64,000 bases of DNA from SIG78 sp045635745 (GTDB taxonomy: Bacteria; Verrucomicrobiota; Lentisphaeria; Victivallales; Victivallaceae). Under the pieces are notes generated by a model. That model was not told the DNA's origin, searched no databases, and saw nothing but the letters and a program-made list of their open reading frames with translations. This document shows positions 23,425 to 32,270 of this stretch, one piece after another (position 1 is the stretch's first letter; each line of letters starts with the position of its first letter). Made by a program: the position numbers and the translations under genes. Where the stretch lies: positions 51,048 to 115,047 of the forward strand of contig JAZTWG010000031.1 of the NCBI GenBank assembly GCA_045635745.1, written 5' to 3'.

Positions 23425-24480
23425 ATGGATAAAACCACCCCCACCATTCTCATTGATGCCTATTCCCAGATATTCCGGGTTTTTTATGCCATACGCTATT
23501 TGAGCCGTAAGGATGGCTTCCCTACAAATGCATTGTTCGGTTTTGCCCGTTTGCTCATGCAGCTGGAAAACGACTACGCTCCCGCATCCGGTGCCATGTT
23601 TTTTGATTGCGGCAAACCGGCGTTCCGGTTGGAACTGGCGCCGGAATACAAATCCAACCGTCCCCCCATGCCCGAAGAGTTGAAAAAACAGATGCCGCTT
23701 CTGCGCGAACTGGCAACGCTCTTCGGCTGGCAGATTTGCGAGTGTACCAATTATGAGGCCGACGACCTTATCGGCGCGGCGGTAAAAAGCGGCTGCAAAG
23801 AAAAATTTGCCATTATTTCTTCGGATAAAGATTTGTCGCAGCTTATTGATGACAAATGTTTTATGCTGCTGCCTGCCCGCAGCGGCGGCGGTTTTGAAAT
23901 TCGCACCGGAGCTGAAACGTTCAAAAAATTTTCGGTAATCCCCGGTCAGATCGTCGATTACCTTTCGCTTTTGGGCGACAGCTCCGATGTTATCGAAGGA
24001 GTGCCGGGGATCGGGCCGAAGACTGCGGCTTCGATTCTGGAAAAATCCGGCTCGCTGGAAAACTTTTTCGCCCGGCCGGAATTGTTGGAAAATGAGAAAC
24101 TCCGCACCAAACTGCTGGAAAACCGCGACCGCATCGAACGCAATATAAAACTGGTGACTCTGCGTACCCAGTGGCCGGAAAACGAATTGGGCAATGTGGA
24201 AAAGTATCTGGTCAAACGCGCGCCCGACTGGCAGAAGATCGCCGATTTTGCCCGCGAATATGAGTTGAAAAGCGTGCTCAAAGATATTCCCGCGGATTTC
24301 TGCCGGACTGCTGTTGAACCGCCGCCGGAAGTTGAAAAAATCCCCGCCGGAACTGCCGCAGAGGCTTCGCCGGAAGAAGATCTTTTCAGCTGGAGTTCTG
24401 CCCGGAACGGCCAGGATGATGAAAAAACGGTTGACCGGACTTCCGCCGGTTCTGCACTGCGGCAGGATACACTCTTTTAA
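23425..24480 (+). CDS. Free-standing 5'-3' exonuclease (Pol I N-domain/FEN family)
   Basis: The 351-residue protein matches only the 5' nuclease part of DNA polymerase I; no polymerase domain follows. Metal-binding acids are present in ILIDAYSQIFR, MFFDCGKPAFR, NYEADDLIGA, ISSDKDLSQL and SLLGDSSDVIEG. The helix-hairpin-helix is GVPGIGPKTAASIL (about residues 193-206). The arch sequence PEYKSNRPPMPEEL is also typical. After the nuclease core there is a low-complexity Pro/Glu/Ala tail of about 60 residues ending in QDTLF, which fits the Q-x-x-L-F beta-clamp-binding pattern. The likely role is RNA-primer removal and flap cleavage, guided by the sliding clamp; the clamp link is inference. It is followed 14 bp later by an AraC-family gene. 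Confidence 0.88.
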   Translation: MDKTTPTILIDAYSQIFRVFYAIRYLSRKDGFPTNALFGFARLLMQLENDYAPASGAMFFDCGKPAFRLELAPEYKSNRPPMPEELKKQMPLLRELATLFGWQICECTNYEADDLIGAAVKSGCKEKFAIISSDKDLSQLIDDKCFMLLPARSGGGFEIRTGAETFKKFSVIPGQIVDYLSLLGDSSDVIEGVPGIGPKTAASILEKSGSLENFFARPELLENEKLRTKLLENRDRIERNIKLVTLRTQWPENELGNVEKYLVKRAPDWQKIADFAREYELKSVLKDIPADFCRTAVEPPPEVEKIPAGTAAEASPEEDLFSWSSARNGQDDEKTVDRTSAGSALRQDTLF

Positions 24481-24494
24481 GTGCGAGGTGAAAA

Positions 24495-25394
24495 ATGCCG
24501 GATTTAAGTACGATTGCCATCGAAAAACAGCGCCACCCCACACTTTCGGCCGAAAGTCCTTTCAATATCGACTACATGTATGCCAGAACCCCCAGCAGCG
24601 GATATTCCGGCGATATACATTACGCTTTGCAGCTGGGCATACAGCTTACCGGCGCTACTGAAATAGTCTACGATGATTTTTCGCGCATCTGCCGCCCCGG
24701 CGACTGCTGGTGGACGATGTGCTGGGAGCCGCATGCGCTCAAGGTGCTGGAAAAACGCTCTTTTACCGTGGCGGTAAATCTGGAAATGAACGCCATCGGT
24801 TCGGTGGATCCTTTCGGCGGCTGCCATTGGCTGCTGCCCTTTACTCTGCCGCGCGAGCAGCGTTATGTGCCGGCAAGTGATGCCGAGCGGGCAAAGTTTC
24901 TGGATGCCGGACGCAAACTCTACCATTGGAACAGCCGCCGCAACACCTACTGGCAGCAGATGAGCTGGCTTCTGATCAACGATCTTTTGCTGACGGCAAT
25001 AAGCAAGCTCAACCGCATCCAGCCGGCCATTGCCGAACAGGCGGCGCTTTCCAGTGATAAATTTGCGCGGCTGCGTCCGGCGATCGAACTGGCGCGTGCC
25101 TGCGATGATGAACCGGTTACTCTGGCCAAAGCGGCCAAAGCATGCAGCTTGAGTGCCAGCCGTTTCAGCGAGCTTTTCCGCGAGGCGCTGGGCAGCAGTT
25201 TCGGGCAGTTTGCGGCCCGCGCCCGGATAAGTCAGGCCGCGCGTGATATAGCCACCAGCAATATGGCGGTGGAAGAAGTTGCCGCCAAATGGGGATTTTT
25301 CGACAGTTCGCACTTCTGCCACGCATTCAAAAAAATCTATCAATGTTCGCCATCGGAATTCCGTAGAAAACGCAACGCCGGTCAGGTGGTTTGA
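24495..25394 (+). CDS. AraC-family transcriptional regulator
   Basis: The 299-residue protein has an N-terminal AraC-binding-like domain (IVYDDFSRICRPGDCWWTMCWEPH) and a C-terminal double helix-turn-helix. The latter reads VTLAKAAKACSLSASRFSEL and VEEVAAKWGFFDSSHFCHAFK, with the closing motif CSPSEFRRKR. The gene starts 14 bp after the exonuclease stop behind GAGGTG. The ligand is unknown. No carbohydrate gene set lies beside it; a lipoprotein gene of unknown function follows. A 32-bp duplicate of hrpA sequence begins 10 bp after its stop codon. Confidence 0.9.
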   Translation: MPDLSTIAIEKQRHPTLSAESPFNIDYMYARTPSSGYSGDIHYALQLGIQLTGATEIVYDDFSRICRPGDCWWTMCWEPHALKVLEKRSFTVAVNLEMNAIGSVDPFGGCHWLLPFTLPREQRYVPASDAERAKFLDAGRKLYHWNSRRNTYWQQMSWLLINDLLLTAISKLNRIQPAIAEQAALSSDKFARLRPAIELARACDDEPVTLAKAAKACSLSASRFSELFREALGSSFGQFAARARISQAARDIATSNMAVEEVAAKWGFFDSSHFCHAFKKIYQCSPSEFRRKRNAGQVV

Positions 25395-25403
25395 AGTTGG
25401 AAC

Positions 25404-25435
25404 AGATCGTGGAACTTATCCGCAATAATCAGGTG
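25404..25435 (+). repeat. 32-bp direct repeat, copy 1 (fragment of hrpA sequence)
   Basis: Positions 25404-25435 are identical, base for base, to 26978-27009 inside the hrpA coding region (just before its Walker A motif). Similarity stops abruptly on both sides. The copy is even in the same relative reading phase, encoding the VELIRNNQV stretch upstream of the lipoprotein ATG. Confidence 0.95.
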
Positions 25436-25507
25436 TTGCAGATATCACAGGATATGCTGTCAACTTTAATCGGTGATAATTATTATAAACGGGAAAGTAT
25501 TTTTTTT

Positions 25508-26521
25508 ATGAAAATTATATTGGCGGTATTCGCCGGCCTGATTCTGTGCGGCTGCAGTACAGAAAAATACAATCTTATGGATATCAGAGAGCCGCTTGCA
25601 AGCACAGAATTGCAGCAGTTCGGCGGGGATCATTACGTTGGACTTCCGGATGTGGTAAAGACTCATGAAAAATATTACACTATTCATGCTCCGGGAAAAA
25701 ATAGAAATATATTCGCATTTCCGCTTCAGACATTGAAACTTGATCCCCGCGGACTCTACGAATTGCGTTTGCGGTTTGCCGGACAGGAAAAGATTGCTTT
25801 GTATGTATTCGGCTTTGAATACAATGCCGGGAAGATCCGCTGGAACCGTCCGCTGGCAAAAACAATGTCTTATTTGAATGTCAACGGTATGACAGATTAC
25901 CGCAAGGAGTTTGCAGTTTCGCCCGGAACAGACTGTTTTCAGCCGGTATTCCAGTTGCACAAGGCAGGCAGACCATTACCGAACTCTGTGGTTATGATTG
26001 AAGAACTTTCCATTACCCGCAAAGGTGATATGAAATTTGCCGATGCAGATTTGAAGAAAATAAACTTTGCAGCAGATTATGATTTTTCCAAATATCCGGT
26101 CGGAGATTTTTCCAATATTCACAAAGGCAACGGACCGAATGCAAAAAAATGGTCGGATGTAAAAGCTCAAATCGTTGAAGTTGACGGCGAAAAAGTTCTT
26201 CATATCGTGCGCAATAAAAACAATTACATTTATCCATTTATCAATTTTGCGCCGTTTAATGTCGATCCCCGGTATTACTTTGTGCGTCTTACTTTCAAAG
26301 CCAAAGGCAAAGGCGCATTTTTCTCCGGTCTGTGGTGGAAACGGCCGGATCTTAACTTTGACTTTGAAAATACTCCGGAATGTAAGCTTACCGATGAATG
26401 GCAGACTTTTACCATGCTCCGGCCTTGCATGATACCCGGAGTCAAGAGTGCGACATTGGGATTTACTTCTCATGGCGACGGCGAATTTTTCATAAAAGAT
26501 ATTGAAGTGCGTTTTGAATAA
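25508..26521 (+). CDS. Lipoprotein of unknown function
   Basis: I do not recognise this 337-residue protein. It starts with a lipoprotein signal (MKIILAVFAGLILCGCS; lipobox LCGC, lipidated Cys about residue 16). The mature part looks like two beta-rich, carbohydrate-binding-like halves (for example LDPRGLYELRLRFAGQEKIA and VDPRYYFVRLTFKAKGKGAF, both of the 'receives-ligand jelly-roll' look). That resemblance is impression, not a family match. I chose the ATG at 25508; a longer frame to 25391 translates the 32-bp hrpA-derived repeat and overlaps the AraC gene. The base composition is more AT-rich than the neighbours and the gene lies between the two direct repeats, both compatible with later insertion. 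Confidence 0.7.
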   Translation: MKIILAVFAGLILCGCSTEKYNLMDIREPLASTELQQFGGDHYVGLPDVVKTHEKYYTIHAPGKNRNIFAFPLQTLKLDPRGLYELRLRFAGQEKIALYVFGFEYNAGKIRWNRPLAKTMSYLNVNGMTDYRKEFAVSPGTDCFQPVFQLHKAGRPLPNSVVMIEELSITRKGDMKFADADLKKINFAADYDFSKYPVGDFSNIHKGNGPNAKKWSDVKAQIVEVDGEKVLHIVRNKNNYIYPFINFAPFNVDPRYYFVRLTFKAKGKGAFFSGLWWKRPDLNFDFENTPECKLTDEWQTFTMLRPCMIPGVKSATLGFTSHGDGEFFIKDIEVRFE

Positions 26522-26562
26522 CTTTCCGGCATCTGGAAAAATATTGGAACTTGGAGAAAAAT

Positions 26563-29500
26563 ATGCAAGATAATGCCCTGTTACCGGATGAAGAGCATTT
26601 GTCCGTGCAGCGGTGTGAAAGTGAATTGAGATCGCTCAATAAATTTTCTGCCGGCCAAAAAACTGCCGGAAAGCCGCCGCAATCCGGAGAAAAAACCATC
26701 GGGGATAACAGCGCAACTGTCAAGCAAACCCGGATAATGCTGGAAAAGAGCCTGCGCCGCGCCCGCCTGATCGAAAGCGTGCGTATAAAACGCGAATGGA
26801 ACAAACTCAATTTGAGTGATCTTGATGTGCATGCTGCGATCCCGGAACATCTGCTGCTCAGCGTAAAACGGCTGTTGGAACGCGCCGCCGCCGCTGACAG
26901 AAGATCATTGATCCCCTGTGCTGAAAAACTTCAGGTGAATTATCCTGCCGAACTGCCGATCAGCAGCCGGCAGGAAGAGATCGTGGAACTTATCCGCAAT
27001 AATCAGGTGGTGATCGTGGCCGGTGCCACCGGTTCGGGCAAAACCACCCAGCTGCCGAAAATGGCGCTGGCCGCCGGATGCGGCAAAAGCGGCCGGATCG
27101 GCTGTACCCAGCCGCGGCGGCTGGCGGCTTCGAGTCTGGCGCGGCGGGCGGCAGACGAAATGCACGCGGAATTCGGCTGCGAAGTGGGCTACAAGGTGCG
27201 TTTTGACGATCACACTTCGGAAAATACCGTGGTAAAATTTATGACCGACGGCATACTGCTGGCCGAAACCCGCGACGATCCGGAACTGCTGCAATACGAC
27301 TGTATCATGCTCGACGAAGTGCACGAGCGCAGTCTGAATATAGATTTTCTGCTGGGTTATCTTAAAAGACTGCTCCGCAAACGGCGCAATCTCAAGTTGA
27401 TCATATCGTCGGCAACTCTGGAGGCGGAGAGTCTGACGGAATTTTTTGGCAATGCACCATTTATTGAAGTTGAAGGGCGCACTTTCCCTATTGAAGACTA
27501 CTACATGGCGCCGTACAAAGATGAAGAACTTTCTGAACATATTTCCCGCGCGGTGGAATTTCTTACCGAGCTTGATCCCCGCGGTGATATACTTGTGTTT
27601 CTGCCCGGCGAGCGCGAGATCCGCGATGCCGGCGAACTCCTGACCGGCAGAAGATTTGCACATACTGAAATACTACCGCTTTTCGGGCGGTTGAGTTCCG
27701 GCGAACAAAACCGGATATTTTCGCCGGGCAATTCGCGGCGGATCGTGCTGGCGACCAATGTGGCGGAAACTTCGCTGACCATTCCGGGTATAAGATATGT
27801 GATCGACAGCGGTCTGGTAAGGCTTTCGCGCTACAATCCGCGCACGCGCATTCAGGAACTGCAGGTGGAATTTATTTCCAAAGCCAGTATGCGGCAGCGG
27901 CGCGGCCGGTGCGGCCGTCTGGAAGATGGTATTTGTGTGCATCTTTACAGCGAAGACGATGCCCGGCAGGCGCAGGATTATACCGATCCTGAAATCAAGC
28001 GCTCATCGTTGGCAGGGGTGATTCTGCAGATGGCTTCGCTCAAGCTCGGCGCGATCGAAAATTTTCCGCTGGTGGATATGCCCGCGGCCGGACTTATCCG
28101 CGATGGCTACCGCACGCTGGATGATCTTGGCGCCATTGATGAATATGGCAAACTGACCAAATGCGGCTGGCTCTTGAGTTCCATGCCGCTCGATCCGCAG
28201 CTGGGCAAGATGCTGGAAAGTGCCGCCGGGCGCAAAGTACTGCCACAGATGCTGGTGGTTGCCGCTTTTTTGAGCATACCCGATCCGCGCGAACGGCCGT
28301 TTGAAAAAACAGCAGCGGCAGATACCGCCCATAAACAGTTTGCTTCGGAGCGCTCCGACTTTGCCGCCGCATTGAATTTGTTTGATGCGCTGGAAAAGGT
28401 CTATAACGAAAAAAACAGCAATTCGGCATTGCGGAAGTTCTGTCAGCAGAATTTCCTCAATTACCGCCGGGTGCGCGAGTGGCGCAATCTGGTGGAAGAC
28501 CTTGCGGAAATCGCCATCGAACACTCATGGCCCGATGCGGTAAGCTCCGCGCCGCTGCTGGAATATGATTACGATGCATTGCACATGGCGCTGCTTTCCG
28601 GGTTGCCCCGCCAGTTGGGGTGTTTTGACCGCGAGCAGAAAAATTACTTTGATATGTCCGGCAAGCGCTTCAAGATTTTTCCGGGGTCGGGTCTGGCAAA
28701 ACGCAAAAGTCAGCCGCCGTGGCTGATGAATTTTGCGTTGGTGGAAACCAGTCAGGTCTTTGCCCGCTGCTGTGCCGAAGCCAAACCGGAGTGGCTGATG
28801 AGTGTGGCTCCCCGACTCTGCAAAGCAGTCTACGATCAGGCACACTATTCGCCCAAATCCGGATTTGTATCGGCCCGTGAACGCATTACCTGCGGCCGAT
28901 TGCTCATCCATCCCGGGCGCCAGCGCCATTACGGGCCGATAGCTCCGGCAGAAGCACGCACGATATTCATCCGCGAAGCGCTGGTGGGCAATCAGCTTGA
29001 TGAACACGATATAAGGCATATCAAATGGCTGGCCAGATATTTGCAGAGTGTGCGCTCTATCCGCAAATTCGAGCTAAAGATGCGCCGTCCGGAGATGTTT
29101 TTAAATAGCGAAGCACTGGTGGAATTTTTTGAAAAAACTCTGCCAGAAAATTTTTACAGCGTTCAGGAAATCAAAAATCATTGGCAGCGTTTTCACAAAA
29201 ATTTCAATGTGCCTGAAGAGTGTTTGTGGGAACGGGAGCTCTTTTCCGGCGATCCCGAAACGGACTACCCCGATGAACTGCTTTTTTGCGAGGTGAAATA
29301 TCCGCTGGAATACACCTTTGCGCCCGGCGAAGAACGCGATGGTATTACGCTGATCGCCGATGAAGAATCAGTCAAACTGCTGCCGGAGTATGCGCTGGAT
29401 GCACTGGTGCCGGGATTTCTGCCGGAAAAACTGGAGTTTTATCTCAAAAGTCTGCCCCGGATCGAACGGCAGAAAATTTCACCCATAAGCGGGTTTATTT

Positions 29501-30630
29501 CAGAATTTGTTCAGCGCTGGAAATCCGGCGCTATCGTACGCGAACAGCCGTTGAAGGAAGCATTGTCAAACGAACTTGCCCGCTGTGGAGTGGTGGTCAA
29601 CGGCCGCGATTTTGACGACTGTCCGCTGCCGGAATATCTGAAAATGAAACTGCTGGTGCTCGATGAAGCCGGCAACGCCGGAGAATATCTTTATGAAGTT
29701 CCGGCATTGGAGCGCAATACATCGCTTTTGAGCAATGCATTGCCGGGCGCCAAAGCGTATTGTGCCGCGCCCGTCGACGGGTTTCCGCAAGTGCCGACAC
29801 TGCCGGAAAATATCCGGATCGCCGGCGGCGCGGAAAATGTGGCATATCCGGCATTGTATGCCGATAATGATGGTAAAGTCGGCGCGGCAGTCTATCTTAA
29901 AGCTGCCGAAGCTCATTTCCGGCACGATCAGGCGCTGTGTGCGCTGCTTAAAATGCAGCTGCCGGGTTTGTTCAGCGCCATAAGGCGCGATTTCAAGCTG
30001 AACACCAACGATGAAAAACGCTTTTTCAAAGCTTCTGCGGAGCATAGCCAATTCAACTGGAAAGACGATCTTCTGATGTGTTCCATGCTCCGCGCGCTGG
30101 GCGATCCCGACCGCCGCTGGCAGATCCGCAGCAAAGTTGCCTACGACAGTACCCGCGAAGATGCCAGAGTCCGTTTTGCCGTCAGCGCCGGAGAACACTT
30201 TGCCGAGCTGAAAAATATTATGGAAACTCATGACCGGATCCGGAATCTGCTGAAAAAACTTTCTTCTGCTTCCGAAACTTACGTTGATATAGATCAGCAG
30301 CTGGCATTTTATTTCCGCGCGGGATTTTTGCGATACAATTTCTGGTTCAAAAACTATAAACGCTATTTGCGGGCAATCGAACTGCGAATTCAGCGGGCGA
30401 TCGCCAATCCCCGGCAGGACAGCAGCAAATTCAGCGGGATCGCAGGATATGTCGAGCGCATAGATCTGGCGCTGAAAAGTGTCCCGGAACTGGCATTGGC
30501 ACCCATGCTTTATGAGTTTGTGCTGCTGTTTGAGGAAATGCGTATAGCGGTATTTGCGCCGGAAATCCGCACGTTGGAAAAAGTTTCCACCGCCAGAATC
30601 AGTAAAGCGTGGGATGAATTGCGTTATTGA
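26563..30630 (+). CDS. hrpA: ATP-dependent RNA helicase HrpA
   Basis: The 1355-residue protein has the DEAH/RHA helicase core and the long C-terminal region of HrpA. Motif I is GATGSGKTT (about residue 153), motif II is DEVH (about 250, Val instead of Ala), motif III is SSATLEAE, motif V is TNVAETSLTIPG and motif VI is QRRGRCGR (about 445). The HA2/OB-like and DUF3418-type regions fill the rest, so length is as expected. HrpA acts on mRNA and stalled ribosomes in other bacteria. I chose ATG 26563, with TTGGAG 6 bp upstream. The first 75 residues are poorly conserved. Residues 139-149 are encoded by the second copy of a 32-bp direct repeat. Confidence 0.95.
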   Translation: MQDNALLPDEEHLSVQRCESELRSLNKFSAGQKTAGKPPQSGEKTIGDNSATVKQTRIMLEKSLRRARLIESVRIKREWNKLNLSDLDVHAAIPEHLLLSVKRLLERAAAADRRSLIPCAEKLQVNYPAELPISSRQEEIVELIRNNQVVIVAGATGSGKTTQLPKMALAAGCGKSGRIGCTQPRRLAASSLARRAADEMHAEFGCEVGYKVRFDDHTSENTVVKFMTDGILLAETRDDPELLQYDCIMLDEVHERSLNIDFLLGYLKRLLRKRRNLKLIISSATLEAESLTEFFGNAPFIEVEGRTFPIEDYYMAPYKDEELSEHISRAVEFLTELDPRGDILVFLPGEREIRDAGELLTGRRFAHTEILPLFGRLSSGEQNRIFSPGNSRRIVLATNVAETSLTIPGIRYVIDSGLVRLSRYNPRTRIQELQVEFISKASMRQRRGRCGRLEDGICVHLYSEDDARQAQDYTDPEIKRSSLAGVILQMASLKLGAIENFPLVDMPAAGLIRDGYRTLDDLGAIDEYGKLTKCGWLLSSMPLDPQLGKMLESAAGRKVLPQMLVVAAFLSIPDPRERPFEKTAAADTAHKQFASERSDFAAALNLFDALEKVYNEKNSNSALRKFCQQNFLNYRRVREWRNLVEDLAEIAIEHSWPDAVSSAPLLEYDYDALHMALLSGLPRQLGCFDREQKNYFDMSGKRFKIFPGSGLAKRKSQPPWLMNFALVETSQVFARCCAEAKPEWLMSVAPRLCKAVYDQAHYSPKSGFVSARERITCGRLLIHPGRQRHYGPIAPAEARTIFIREALVGNQLDEHDIRHIKWLARYLQSVRSIRKFELKMRRPEMFLNSEALVEFFEKTLPENFYSVQEIKNHWQRFHKNFNVPEECLWERELFSGDPETDYPDELLFCEVKYPLEYTFAPGEERDGITLIADEESVKLLPEYALDALVPGFLPEKLEFYLKSLPRIERQKISPISGFISEFVQRWKSGAIVREQPLKEALSNELARCGVVVNGRDFDDCPLPEYLKMKLLVLDEAGNAGEYLYEVPALERNTSLLSNALPGAKAYCAAPVDGFPQVPTLPENIRIAGGAENVAYPALYADNDGKVGAAVYLKAAEAHFRHDQALCALLKMQLPGLFSAIRRDFKLNTNDEKRFFKASAEHSQFNWKDDLLMCSMLRALGDPDRRWQIRSKVAYDSTREDARVRFAVSAGEHFAELKNIMETHDRIRNLLKKLSSASETYVDIDQQLAFYFRAGFLRYNFWFKNYKRYLRAIELRIQRAIANPRQDSSKFSGIAGYVERIDLALKSVPELALAPMLYEFVLLFEEMRIAVFAPEIRTLEKVSTARISKAWDELRY
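26978..27009 (+). repeat. 32-bp direct repeat, copy 2 (within hrpA)
   Basis: This is the presumed original of the copy at 25404-25435. It encodes part of the helicase Q-motif region just before Walker A. The two copies are 1574 bp apart and enclose the lipoprotein gene and the first 415 bp of hrpA. Confidence 0.95.
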
Positions 30631-30643
30631 GAGAAAAAACGGC

Positions 30644-30693
30644 TTGAAAATACAGCAATCGGTGGTATATTTGTTGTTTAACAACTTAAACAA
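30644..30693 (+). promoter_or_regulatory. Promoter with adjoining palindromic operator, upstream of the serine hydrolase
   Basis: TTGAAA (30644-30649) and TATATT (30666-30671) are 16 bp apart. Three bases downstream is a perfect inverted repeat, TTGTTTAA (30674-30681), CAAC, TTAAACAA (30686-30693). A repressor there would cover the transcription start. The cognate regulator is not identifiable. Confidence 0.45.
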
Positions 30694-30797
30694 TACACGC
30701 AGTTTCCAATACAGACAGGATATTGGGAACAGAGCGTGAGAATAAAAATCGTTCCTGAAAAAAGCACAAAACAATAAAAGTCAACACAGGGGAATAT

Positions 30798-32213
30798 ATG
30801 AGTACATTTTTGCATACATCGCCGGAAAGTCTGGGTATATCTTCCGGAGCTCTGCTCAAACTTATGCAGCGTTTGGGCAAATTGGAGTATATCAACAGTT
30901 TCATACTTATGCGTCACGGGCAGCTCTGTCTGGAAACTTATGTTGCGCCGTATGAGCGCGAAGTACCGCATCAGCTTTTTTCTTTGAGCAAAAGTTTTGT
31001 CTCCTGTGCCATCGGCATAGCGCAGAGTGAAAAACTCCTGAGCATCAACGACAAACTGGCAGATTTTTTTCCGGAATTTGCCGATTGTATCACCGATGAG
31101 CGCATGCGCTCGGTTACGCTGAAAGATCTGCTGACCATGCGCAGCGGCCATTTGAGCTGCCCGACTTCCAACGCGGAGTTCTGGCAGAGTGCCGACTGGC
31201 GTCAGACTTATCTGGCAAGCCAACTGGATACCGAGCCCGGTACGGAATTTACCTACAACTCCATAGCCACCTACATGCTTTCGGCGGTCATAACCAAAGT
31301 TACCGGTCAGAATGTGCGCGAATATCTTATGAAAAGACTGTTTGAGCCGCTGGCGATCGCTCCGGGCATCTGGGAGTGCTGTCCGCAGGGGATAAATTGC
31401 GGCGGCTGGGGGCTTTATCTCAAAACTGCCGATATTGCCAAATTTGCCCAGTGCCTTCTGCAGCAGGGCGTATGGCAGGGCAAGCAGCTTATTCCGCAGG
31501 ATTATCTGGCCGAAGCCACCAGTTTTCAGTCCGACAATTCCAAAAATGCAGCGCCGGATTGGAAACTCGGTTACGGCTATCAGTTCTGGCGCTCCCGGCA
31601 CGGATTCCGGGGCGATGGCGCCGCCGGACAGTATGCAGTGGTGCTGCCCGAAGAGGATATTGCCATTGCTGTAACCTCCTGTGTCGGCAATATGCAGGAT
31701 ATTCTTACGGCGATCTGGGAAGAATTGCTGCCCGCTCTTTCCAATGAGCCGCTGAAAGATGATGCGGAAGCTGTGAATGAATTGGAAAGATATTGCAGTG
31801 ATATGCAAATACCTGTTGTGCAAGGCGATATAACTTACCGCAATAAAAATGCCTTCTTTGAATTTGCCGATAATCCCGAACAGATAAAGAGCTGCGAAGT
31901 TTGTTTCGGCAACGATGACTGCACGCTTACTTTCAATGGGCCGCATGGCATTGAACAGCTGCGCGCCGGGTTCGGTAAATTTGCTTTTTCGCTTCTCCAG
32001 CTCAACGACCGGAAAACCCACCCGGTCTTTGCCAGCGCCGCATGGAAAGAAAACGACATTCTGGAGATCCGTTCGTATATTGCCGACGGCATCTACAAAG
32101 ATATCTGGCAAATCGACTTCAACGATCCGGAAGAACCGGTGAAAAATCAAAACCTCTGCAGCTGTTTCCGGCCGCAGAAACCGCGCTTGCTGCTTAAAAA
32201 GCAGTCAAAGTAA
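30798..32213 (+). CDS. Beta-lactamase-family serine hydrolase
   Basis: The 471-residue protein belongs to the class C beta-lactamase/esterase superfamily. The SxxK nucleophile is in FSLSKSFVS (Ser about 62, Lys about 65) and the Tyr-containing second motif is FTYNSIATYM (about 152). Such enzymes include D-aminopeptidases, esterases and PBP-like proteins; lactamase activity is not implied. There is no signal peptide, so a cytoplasmic esterase is the simplest reading. A C-terminal region of about 130 residues after the hydrolase core (from about 340) has no recognised fold. It has a separate promoter with an adjoining palindrome, and it converges on priA with a 57-bp gap. Confidence 0.82.
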   Translation: MSTFLHTSPESLGISSGALLKLMQRLGKLEYINSFILMRHGQLCLETYVAPYEREVPHQLFSLSKSFVSCAIGIAQSEKLLSINDKLADFFPEFADCITDERMRSVTLKDLLTMRSGHLSCPTSNAEFWQSADWRQTYLASQLDTEPGTEFTYNSIATYMLSAVITKVTGQNVREYLMKRLFEPLAIAPGIWECCPQGINCGGWGLYLKTADIAKFAQCLLQQGVWQGKQLIPQDYLAEATSFQSDNSKNAAPDWKLGYGYQFWRSRHGFRGDGAAGQYAVVLPEEDIAIAVTSCVGNMQDILTAIWEELLPALSNEPLKDDAEAVNELERYCSDMQIPVVQGDITYRNKNAFFEFADNPEQIKSCEVCFGNDDCTLTFNGPHGIEQLRAGFGKFAFSLLQLNDRKTHPVFASAAWKENDILEIRSYIADGIYKDIWQIDFNDPEEPVKNQNLCSCFRPQKPRLLLKKQSK

Positions 32214-32270
32214 CATCCGCATCAGTGGTAATACCGGGGTGTTTTCCTGCCGTCGGGCGAAGAGTGTGGG

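Noticed and set aside
26551..26562. Upstream TTG start for hrpA
   Set aside because: The TTGGAG sequence is better read as the ribosome site for ATG 26563.
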